NCBI GenBank assembly: GCA_032622095.1
Contig: CP136061.1
Location: 219,759,148 to 219,823,147, forward strand
Length of the DNA: 64,000 bases
Source of the DNA: Siphonodentalium dalli
Taxonomy: Eukaryota; Mollusca; Scaphopoda; Gadilida; Siphonodentaliidae
Direction of reading: 5' to 3'
The notes beneath the pieces are model-generated. The model saw only the letters and a list, made by a program, of their open reading frames with translations. It did no database searches and was not told the origin of the DNA. Positions 47,501-59,500 of the stretch are shown here, piece after piece (position 1 is the first letter of the stretch; each line of letters starts with the position of its first letter). The position numbers and the translations under genes are program-made.

Positions 47501-50500
47501 TAATTGTTAATCTGGAATAAACGTTCTACATTTACATTTATTATTTATGCAGTAATGTTCTATGTCTTATTTATGTATGAAATTCATTGAAATGTATCCA
47601 TTATAGATTTTTTGAGTTTGTTATGGCAGTTACCAACTTATCTTGCAAAATTAAAAGAAAATCCGCCCCGACCCACCGATTTATTTCAGATTCATTACCA
47701 GAAACACAGATTCATTGTATTTTGGCCTTTAATATTGATTACCAGTTAAAGGAAAATAAGTTTAAAAACAAAATCATCTTATAACCAGTGACATACCAAC
47801 TCAGATAAATGAGCATATGGAATACATTCTAAGTTTCCACTATTCTGATCAATTCCATAGGGCCCTGCGATTCGATTCAATGCGATTCAGAATCGTTTGT
47901 CTGATTCATTTGTATTCAGAATCAGCTATCATGATTCAAAGTTTATCGACTCTTTTCCGAGAGGTGCATTACCTTTACTTTCAATTTTACAGACACCAAT
48001 GTGCTACTAACAGTAGCACATACATTGGCCAAACACTATTGCAAATGATCTATAAACAGATCACCCTATCTCTGTAAGAATGACGTAGGCCCAAGTCCAT
48101 TGGTCTGGCCATGGGCCTGTGGGGTTCCAGCAATTGCCGGTGACATGGTAATTACACAGTCCTTCGATTTTGAGGCGCGCAATTGCGCTTGCGCGCCTTG
48201 GCGCACGCGGATCTAAAAACCAGCGAGTTATTAAATGCGCACGCCGAAAAATTTAAATGCGCGCGTCGGAATTTGCAGCCAGTGAACGAGATTTTAACAA
48301 ACAGCACATCAATGGTTAAACGCCGACAAGACTATTCACCGTGTATCTTTCTCACTCAATGATTGGGGTACACCTCGTCACAACTGCTGCACGTGCGAGT
48401 TCCCGCAAAAAACAGTGTCAATTATTTGGCAGCCTCGTTTGATGTTTCGGCATGCGGGATTCGCCGATTCATTTGAATATTATTGGCATAGATTAGGTTT
48501 TAAGTTTAACTATACTTCGAAGCTATACTTCGAAGCCAGTATCTCTCGACTCGGAGAAAAACGAAAAATGGACATTGGAGCCTCCTCAAATACCGACTAT
48601 ATCAAAACGAAAGAGAGCCCCGGTTGATTCGTCGGATTCCGGTGAATCTGATTGCGGTAACGATTCCACTTCCGAGTTTGAAGTTTTAAGCGACTGCGAG
48701 TCTGGTGAGCATGCACTCTCAGACGCGGAAGTGGACTCATTACCGTGATTATATTCACCTGGATTGCCAGATAATCGGATTATTGTGGACTAGATATTGT
48801 ACTACAATATAAACATATGTTTTTATTTCTGTTTTCACTTTAAGTTGCCAAAGGCACACTTGGAATTACACGTGTGTATCATTATAATTGTGTTTGTCTT
48901 TATTCAGTAATCATTTCATCCATGTTAATTTGAATTGTGCTCCCGCAAAAAAAGGCGCACGCAAATTCCAAAAGCTCCGAGCGATATATCGCGCACCTAC
49001 GTTTTCCAAATTCGAAGGACTGATTACATGTGTATACATATATAATCAATTAGCAAACATTTTTATTCTCGATTCCCTAAAGGCCACTATCAAAGGAGTT
49101 CAAAATAAATCAAAATGGCAGATTGCAGTAGACTGATGAAGTCTGCCGAATGTGAAAGTTCGGAAGTACATGTATAAGTCACTTCTATCCATCACTCATG
49201 GCATTCACATCCATAAATATTTAAGAAGAAAATAAATTGCATGCATATGCGGTTTTCTGTTCATTACAGATACTTATTTAAGCATTCCTAATCTGTTCCG
49301 TGTCCTCACTCTTGATACATCTGAGACAACAGTTTGATTCGAGATTTGATGTGATTCCATATATTTTGCCCGATTCGATTTGATTCAGATTGAAAATGAT
49401 ACAACACCATTCAGCTTCATCAGAATAATTATATTGAGGAATTGCAGCAAGTTACTTCCTTGATTGCTGTTTCCGCACAAGACAGACTTCTCAGTGTAAT
49501 CATTGGACAGTTACATTGGCTCACTACACTAACTGTATATATGTACAGAACATTCTTAAGGAAATTGTTCCTGAAAAACATAACATTCCAATTGTATGAC
49601 AGACAACAAATCTCTATATCACAACATTCTCTCTACTAAACTAGTATCTGAAAAACAAATGAGAGTAGAGTTGGCCAGCATCAAGGAAAGTGTTGAAAAA
49701 GGCAAAGTGGAAGTGAAATGGATTGCTGCCAGTAGACAGATATCGGACTGCATGACCAACTCAGGTGCCAATTTCCATAGTCTAGTAGATGCCCTCAGCT
49801 GTGGAACAATTCAGACTGATTTGGATGTTACTAGTTAAGGAGATAACTGGACAGTTTATGTTTAGGAAGTGACTGCTAAGTGTTTCCAAGACTTTATGGA
49901 CTTGACTGTTATGTTCATAAGGTGACTGTTATGTTCATGAAGTGACTGTTATGTTCATGAAGTGACTGTTATGTTCATGAAGTGACTGTGCCCAAGATGT
50001 TTAAGTTTAATTTCTGGGCGAGCGGGGGCAGGACTTGCCCTTTTTCTGGAGGCAGAAAATGCTTTTTGTGTGTTTAATCTCATGTTTTTATAGCAAAATG
50101 TGACTTTTTTGGTCCAAATACCACCAATTTCACAAGGAATATTAATTTTTTGTCAATTTTATCACAAAACGGCCATAAAAACCGACAAATACCATTAAAA
50201 TAGGGATTTTTGCCACAATGAATTTATGGTTATTTTCCCGAGTTTGTGGAGAAAATGCCCTTTTTTGCGGAAAAGTGCCCTTTTTGTAGGATCTGCCCCC
50301 CCTGCCCTTGGATGCTTCCGGCGCCCCTGAATCCAGCCATTTGAATTGGGCCAAACCAGGTCTGAATCTAAACATAATTTAATGAACATGTTCTTACTTT
50401 TTAGAGTCATAGATAGACATAGAGTCAGATAGACAGGCACAACTCACCAAGCCAAGAAAAAGATATCTTCAGTTTACAGGCTTCATTTCTGGGAATGTCT

Positions 50501-53500
50501 GACACAGTACCCTGGAGGGTCTTTGCTGCAACAAAACAGCAACAATCAGGAAAAGCGTATGATATATTTTAACATATTTTAACTATTTAAGGTATGCACC
50601 CACTAAACAATTCTTCAGAGAAGTGCTTATTCCCTTATAGACATTTTTTATTTTTGAAGAAAATCGTCTTGAAGTTTTCAGATTCAAAATGTAGTAGTTG
50701 TGTATTACTAGTATTTGAAGCCATGTTTTATTGAACCTTACGTGTAGGTTGCTCATTTAAAATTCTGTGAATTTATCTCAATATAAGGGCAAAAAAAAAT
50801 CTAGTTCTTGTTGCACTTCATTGATTAAGGATCTCAGAAACCCAAATACTAATGATAATGTATATTATTACTACTTTACAGGGCGCCATCTGCCACTTTA
50901 ATGATGACATCATATAAGTAACAGCTGAAATTAATTCCCCAAAGGAGTTTTCATTTATAAACAATTGATAAAATGGTTTTGATTAAATATTTGACAAATG
51001 TTTCAGGAACAAATTGGATATGAACATGTCATGTCACTCATGGACCAGGAGTGGTAGTAGTATATATAGTACTAATAACATGAGTTTCTTCGGTAATATG
51101 GTGCTATTAGTGGCCCTTCAGAAATTATTAACAGCCCGCCATCCTATTCGGATGTTGGGCTGTTAGTCCTTTCTGCTGGGCTGCTAATAAACAGTAATGC
51201 CATCCAAAATCATGTAATTGTTATATTAAAATTGATGAAATTAGTGAGTCAATGGAATTTGATACAGATAAACATATTTATTACATGCATGAAAAACAGA
51301 ACATTCCTCCATCCCAGCCCATGTCGTCTTATTCAAGCTACGAATAAGCATGCTTGTGGAATGGAACGACATTGACGTCATATGACGTAAATGACATTCT
51401 CCTCGACAACGAAACCGGGAGCTTTAAAATAAAAGCAACATCACACATGACAAGATCAGGAATAATTATCGGAAAACATCAGAAATAATCAGTTAGGAAT
51501 TGTTGGTTGAACAAGTAATAAACAAAAATGCATGTGTTACTGGCCGATAGTTTATGGTACTCTTGTGATATCAGAATGATGAGACCAGAGTCCAAAATGA
51601 GAGGCTTTCTTTCTCTATTGCTATCCGCTATCACATTTTAGCAATGAAGTGACGACCAGGAACACATGTGTGTGGTTCTGTGTATTTAACCCTTCCATGA
51701 GTGGAGCTTCCTGAAATGTTGCGAAAATCCTGTGCCAGTGCATTCTCTTATATATGCGAGTCTCTCATAGGGAGCCTTGCATATTTAAGAGAATACATTG
51801 GCCTAACAACATTTACCTTGACCTTGTAAGCCAATGCATTCTCTTATATATGCGAGGTTCCTATGGGAGGTTCCTAAGAGAATGCACTGGCACAGGATCT
51901 TTAATGCTGCACCAGCGCAACTCCCACCATGAAAGGATTTAAAGGCATAGTTCGGTCATGTTCAAGTGGCAAAAGTTTGCCAAATTTTATAGAGTGACTT
52001 GCATGTTGAGCGACATTCACAGTGAATTCATCTTTGTTCATGTTCTAAATGTAGTGATGATGACCTGCATGTTATAGAAATAAAATGGCCGAAAAGTTCA
52101 GTCGATGGTTTCTGTTTCAGTAGAGAAATTCACTTGACTCTTAAAAATTTGGCAAACTTTATACCAAAATAACTTAACTATGCCCTTAATGTTCAATGCT
52201 CACCATGATGAACCATGCAGATGTAATAATTGACATCAACAAGATTACTTCTTGGATCTGCCTGAAAGATAATTGAAAACGCATCAGATGTAAGTCAATT
52301 TACAAATAGAAACAGAGAACAAAAGAATAAGAATAGATAAGGTGGTTTCTTGAACAAAAATTTGATAGTTTATTTACACTAAAAAGCCCATAAAGTACCA
52401 CCCATGTTTGAAAGGGTGATAGGGAAAAGAAATGTCCAACAGTTTGAAATTTGTGCTGACCCAGATGTTGAGGGCAGTAGGCAATTCTGAGTTGAAATGA
52501 AAACCCATTTACCCCAATCAATGATGAATTCCGTGCCACTTAATGTGCTCTGAGAACTGAAAACAGATTACTTTTTTGTCATTTGCAGAATGCTTTTTGG
52601 GGTGGGGTGAGATATTCAGGCCTGGACAGGTTACCCCCTCCCCAATCATCAATCTGACTTGATCAACTGTTTTGTGCCATTTCATGACTATATAAACTAA
52701 AGTAAGCGAAACTGTGGACATTATATTAGTCATTAAGTTAGGTTACTGAGTGGAGGTGGTAGTTTGGCAAGGTACAGTGGGGATGGGGGAATCGTGTGAT
52801 GATATCAAACATGGGGAGGGGGAAGATACCATAAGATATCTCCCAATCCCAGGGGGATAGCCTGTTACATGCACTGGTACACACATGATCTGAGAATTGA
52901 AAAACAAGTCAGAGTCACCTTATCTTGAGCCATTCTCCTTGGTCTTTGAACAGCTGCCTGGTAACAAATACAAAATGTGCCGTTCTGCTGATATAACACA
53001 GCCATATTGATGGAATGGTCTGAAACAGATAGAGATTGTGCTGTTATCTTGATATAAGACCACATATTGATGGAGAGGTCTCAAACAGATATAAAATGTG
53101 CCAATACGCTGGTTGATGGAAAGGTCTGAAACAGGAACAGAGTGTGCCTTAAAGGGCCTTCGTTGTAGGTTATAATTTAGAAATAACATTTATCAAATTA
53201 TGATAATATCCTCAAGAATTTATAAATAGTATAGCATAATGATGATATAAATGCGATATTATTCACAAAATACGCTTTGTGTCCGAGAAATTATAGGTCG
53301 AGTGTTGTTTAGTTTTTCGCAAAAAGTGCAGTGGATTGTTTATAAGCAGAGTCACGATATTCAGTCATTTCCTTATTTAGAATCGCGCTCGTTATATATC
53401 GGTTGTAAACCCCCCCTAATTTGGTGCATCTAAAACTTACACTACTCATAGTAAATTTCTTATTTGGTATGTATCACCACATAAGTTAGGAGAAAATACT

Positions 53501-56500
53501 ACAGTGCAATGGAACATTTTCATTGGACAATCAGGTAGTTCCAAGTGTTTGTCTATAAACAAACGGTGTTGTAATGTTTTTATGTTTACCCATACCATAG
53601 TATGGTAAACATAGTGTCGTTGTCCGGATTGAACACTCATCGTTAGTCCGTCCGTCCGTCTGTAGACACTTTACGCATGGTGCGATAACTGAAATATTTT
53701 CTATATTTTCTAACTGATCAGAACCAAATTTTGCATATGAATTTCTCAGCACAAAAGACAGATCGAGTTCGAATATGGGTTTGATCTGAGTTTTTTTTTA
53801 CGGAGTTATGGCCTTTTTCGACTTAGAATTCATGGATTCTATGATAACTAAAATAAATTTTTATCTAATCGGAACCAAATTTGGTATGTGAGTTTCTCCA
53901 CCCAAAATACAGATCGAGTTTGAATATGGGTTTGATCAGATTATTTTTAACTGAGTTATAGCCCTTTGACATAGAATTCATGCATGCTTCGATAAATCAA
54001 CCATTTTTCATCTGATAGGAACCAAATTTGGTATGTGAGTTTCTCAACTCAAAATACAGATCAAGTTTGAATATGGGTTAGATCTGATTTGTTATACCAG
54101 AGTTATGGCCCTTTTTCAACTAAGAATTGAACAGATTTGAGTTTTTGATAACCCAGGTAGATTACAATTAACTACCAGTAATACAAGCTTAACTGCAATA
54201 GAGAGTGTTCTGAGAGACTAGCTATAATGTTGTCTTATTGAATTAGTTATTTTTAGCCACCATATATACCACATAGCAGTGAAGCTGTAGCCCATTCATG
54301 ATTCAATGGACTCTCCCATTCAGTTCTAAAAGTTTTCATTGGAATAGTCTATTATTCATTTGTAGGGATGTTCTCATTATAATTTTCAATTAATCATTCT
54401 TCTGTTATATCTCCAGGTTCTCCTCATTCACTTGCATGGATTTCTGTAGTTAAAAGATTAACAAATCTCAACATTCCTGATACTTTCATCTGATACCATG
54501 TCTCATTTTATATTGGTTTATTTTGACACACTCTTTGCCCCTTGATTGATTAATTTATTTTGATTTTTATGTGTACCCGTGCCATAGTATGGTACACATA
54601 TTGTTGACGTCCGGATTGACCACTTGTCGTCCGTCCGTCTGTCGGTAGACACTTTACGCATGGTGTGATAACTCAAACATTTTTTTATTCGATTGGAACC
54701 AAATTATGTATATCTGTTTCTAAGCCCAAAATACAGATCGAGTTAAAATATGGGTTTGATCCAAGTTTTTTTTTTATGGAGTTATGGCCCTTCTTCAACT
54801 TAGAATTCACTCATGCTGCAATAACTAAAAAAGTATATATCTGAAATCAAATTTGGTATGTCAATTTCTCCACCCAAAATACAGATAGTATACGAATATG
54901 GGTTTGATCCGATTTTTTAAACAGAGTTATGGGCCTATTTAAAAAAAAATTGTTCTAATCTTTGAAGATTAATAATGAATGTTATGGATTTTTTATTCCA
55001 AGCTGAAAATAGCTAATCACTATCGCCAAGGTATGGGTTAAACATCTGCCGATCGTGATCGGCTGATCGTTGGTCTTTGTTTACATAACAAAGCATACAA
55101 ATGTGACAATAATATGCAATGTATGTGATATCAATTATCAACATCCATCTATTAGATAATATTTTTTCTGTTAATGGCTGTTTTATCAGATGTAACTATT
55201 TTAACAGCTATACCCACTGCCAAGGCTGCCCATATCTTTAATATGCCGATATAATACTACGGTACCATGCTGAAGTAGATCATGGCCTGAGTGACACTGA
55301 TACAGAATGATTTATGTTGATATAAAACCACCATGTTGATGGAAAGGTCTGAAACCGCTTCAAAATTCCTACGGCCATTTGTTGCATTATAGGCTGTCTG
55401 TTGAACTTATTATCGCTGAAGGGTTCACTCTCACCTAAAAAAGTGCTGAAGGCTACAAAGGTTTTGAAAATGTGGTGAAGGGTACCCAGGGTTCGCTAAA
55501 TTTGCTGAAGGGTTCGCAGGTTTTGATATCTTATTCGATATGACATTGTTCAAAGGTGACATGCAACGGTTTTTAGAGTGGTCTATGCCCCTCATATCAA
55601 TGTGCCATGATCGGCCCTGATCCCAACCAGTGGAAACGCGAAGTCTCTAGAAGGCCGGGAAATCGATAAATCAAGAAAGTTTGCACAAAGACAACGTCAT
55701 GACTTATCTCCCCCATTAATGGTGATGTCACAAATCGGTAAATTAATGGTGATGTCATAAATCAGTAAAATATCTATGTTCACCAGTATGATAGGTGGGT
55801 CATCTACCGGTAATCATAGCAGTCGCTCATTTGACCAACCAGAGGAGCAATAAATTTACTGCCATTGTATTGGTCAATGTAGTAATCCAGTGTGTGTACC
55901 ACATGTTTTACAGTATTCATAGAAACACACACAGTGACAACTTGACTGAGGATTAAACACGTTCAACCTGGAATTACTACATTTTCGCATGTAAATTGTC
56001 TCTTTTCATTTCAAGAAGTGAACTACAGAACCCTGTTTAGTTGGATTTCTCACATGAAAATAGTTTGTGATATCACCAGCAAGCTGGCTCATTCACAAAC
56101 TGAATCCCCAAACATTAACTCAATATAGAGCAAGCACATTTATCTCCTAAAAGTTCCATGTGGATCCAATGAACTTTTTGTGCTATTGTGTATCACACAG
56201 TTTTTAAAATCCCATGCTTGCAAGTTTCATAGAAACACATCACATCGAATTGGCAAATTTGAGTGAAACAAACAAGCTTTAACCCTTTACCCAACAAACC
56301 GGCCAAAACCGGCCAAATAAAGCTTCAACAGCCTAAAATATCTTCGGTCTGTCTCAATAGAACCATACAAATATGGATATCATTGGAACCGGCTCCTTGA
56401 CCACATTGTGATAGTTACAGGTATGCCCTGTGCCAATGCATTCTCTTATATATGCGAGTCGACCATAGGTCGCCTCGCATATATAAGAGAATGCATTGGC

Positions 56501-59500
56501 CTAAAAAAAATCTTTTTTTTAACACTTTTTACCATTTTTTCTTACATTCTTTAACAATTTAAAAAAATTTAATGTGTTAAGCCAATGCATTCTCTTATAT
56601 ATGCGAGGCGACCTATGGTCGACTCGCATATATAAGAGAATGCATTGGCACAGGGCCCTTCTGTTGGGTAAAGGGTTAAACTGACCTGGTATTCCTGGAT
56701 GCATTGGCAGATCATAATACTGGCTCCTGAAATAATAAACTAAATCGTATTGACATCTTGTGGATATAAAGTTTAAAAAGTTGTAGTTCATTTAGATCCC
56801 ATTGAGTCCATTTTCCAAAAGTGTCTTCAAGCAAATAGTAAAATCGAAGTCTGTATCAGAGATGTTACTTTGTCTCACATGACCCTCTACTGATAGATAT
56901 ATAAAGATATTGTATCTCTTACTAACAAGTTTTATAAAGTTTCTGGGATATAAAATAATAAATATGAATTGAAGACACATACATGTACCTGTCCGGAAAT
57001 GTTTCTATCAATTAATATTGATTTTATTTTGATTTTATTTGGTGTAATACATACAACCTTTCGGGATAGTTTTACTGGCTATTTTAGAACAGAAACTTCA
57101 GGCGATCTCACAGAAATGTCCTGAGTGTAGCAAACATTTGAAATTTCAAACAAGACATCTTCAGCATTGTGTTCTTTTTTATTCACGAGAATGAAAAGAA
57201 AGGTGATTCAAAAATATTCAGATCATATTCATGATCAAATTGAATCAAATCGAATCAGCTGCCCAATTCGCAAATCGAATCAAATCTCGAAGCTTCGCAG
57301 TGCCCCAGCTGAAAGTAACATGAATGCCAAAAACCCAACCATGCAGTCACATGCCTAAAATACTGATAAATTCCACACAAATCGGTTGAGGCAATAAGTA
57401 GTTAAATTATTGAAAAAAAATCATATTTCAAATAATCAACTGCATTATATGACTATCGTTTTTCTCCTCCAAATACAACTATATCGCTATCATTTAACAA
57501 TATTTTCCCGACTCTCTGAAAAGCTAGTTTGATCTGATATCATACCACTGGTCCAGACTGCGCAGGCAGTTAAAACAGTTGTTTCCAGCTATTGCTTCAT
57601 TAATGTTTCTTATAATCTATTGCCTCCTTCCACAGGTTTATATCAATAAACCGTTGATATTTTGATTTAATATGTGTTATATAATAAACCTAATATCACT
57701 GTATGGTGAATTTATCAGGTCATTGCATCAAGTCTCGTTGAAGAGGTCAGATCACTGGAACAAACTCCCTGCCTCTTCAACTGTACTATATACTATATAT
57801 GGCCAGATTATTTTACTGCTGTGATAATAGCCAGGTTCAGCCACATATATGTGTAACTTGTAATGTGTGTTACTATGGTATTGCTATGGAGATGCACATG
57901 GCAGAAAAATTCAAATAATTTTACGGTGCCAAACCTATGTTTATAGATATTGGCCAAAGTCTAGCAAAACTTGTTTATAATAGTTGGGTGGCAACATATG
58001 TGGCCATATTGCAACCAGAGATAATGCTAATTGGCTTCAATCAAATTAAGATCTTTCTGCAGAAAAAATATCTGCATGAACAGCGTTGATCGCTCATTCA
58101 TTTATCAGATTTTGTTTATTCCCCTTCGCTGCAAGTTTTGTTGCTACACTTTGGACAAAAACTTCAAAACTGTTTGACCGTGTACGTGCAGACAAAATGA
58201 TCACGTGAGTCAGGTGACCTCTGTTGGCAATGGCAACACATGTAACAAGTTACATGTACGTGTGGCTGAACCTGGCTATTATGTATATACTCACTGTGCA
58301 GAAGACCTGATAACAGGAAATGGGAAGCTCAGTGGAACATCTATCTGGAAGAGAGATGAAATGTTTCTGGTCTAATTGAATCTTATTTATCAGCCTGGCA
58401 TAAGTTGATTGTAATTCTCTTCTATTTGACCTAAGAATGGTGTTACAAGTATTTAACAAAAGAATTTATTATTTTACCAGAATGCAAAACATTTACATTT
58501 TTTATCAAATCTAGAAGTAATAATCAAGTGGTACAAATTTACTTATTTATAAAGTGTACAATCGTGCGAGTGATGATGAATAAAAGTGCCAGGTATGGCC
58601 TTAAATAACACATTATAATGTTTCAGGTGAAACGTAACTATTAAACCTCTGAATTTTGATTGATTTTGAATTATATGTAACAAATATGTTATATGTTAAT
58701 TGTATGCATAACAACTGAATTTAGTTAAGTGAATCTGATGATGCAATTATCATATTAGCCTTAATTAGGAGATAACTCTACTCTGTTGAGTTGGATGTAT
58801 GGGGATTCGAGCATGAAAGCGAGCCGGCTTGCTGGCAAATCCCCAAATATCCCCACAAAAAGGGTATGTTTATTTCCATTTTAATTCAATCCACCAAAAA
58901 TTGAAACAAACTGCATGATAAACCCTTATTATCGACAATACATGCATTCAAGTGAGATATCCGTTTTGTGGTGATCAAATCTCTGGGTATGTTGCATTTG
59001 TTACTCGTAACAACACCAGAACAACTTCCTGTTAACGGTATCTATAAAAAACAAAATGTTCCAGTTTACTTGATTACGTGACTCCTGGTAGCGCAGTGAT
59101 GTATTGTCAATGACACTGTGCTCCATTTAAAATTTGTCCTCTGATCAGCAGGCGATGCTGTTGAATTTAATACTAAAGTTATAGCCATGCTCAGACAATC
59201 AGAATGTTTCAGAGACAAATATTCAACTTATATTACAATATGAGGTAATAGAAAAGATATGATAGAATATGGAGGAGATAGAATTTTTATGAAAATTATA
59301 TGTAAAGTCTGAGATGAAATGTGACTAACCATTGAGTCTTGTTTGATGTTATTGACAAACTGGTAGCTAGATAAACATGGCTGCCGCTCGGGACTATCCA
59401 TATGTATCTGTCTGTAATGAACATAGTGGATGCACTGAAGGTCATGATCCCAGACACACCACACAAACTTCTTAGTTATCTGCTCCGCTTTCGGCTGACC

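Larger units (their letters stand above)
46906..50447 (-). other. GSAP intron 8
   Basis: No GSAP exon is required here by phase. It contains GATTCR-rich degenerate repeats at 47865-47960 and 49335-49400 (related to 57220-57300), a GC-richer block at 48150-49010, and a 20-bp tandem array at 49905-49990. Confidence 0.45.
52985..56878 (-). other. GSAP intron 5
   Basis: Contains the exon-6-derived tandem units, two arrays of the 'accaaatttggtatgtgagt' repeat (53590-54130 and 54570-54960), a dispersed repeat at 54300-54370, a fragment of the 22-kb inverted-repeat element at 55410-55530, and the family-A MITE 56279-56679. Confidence 0.6.
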
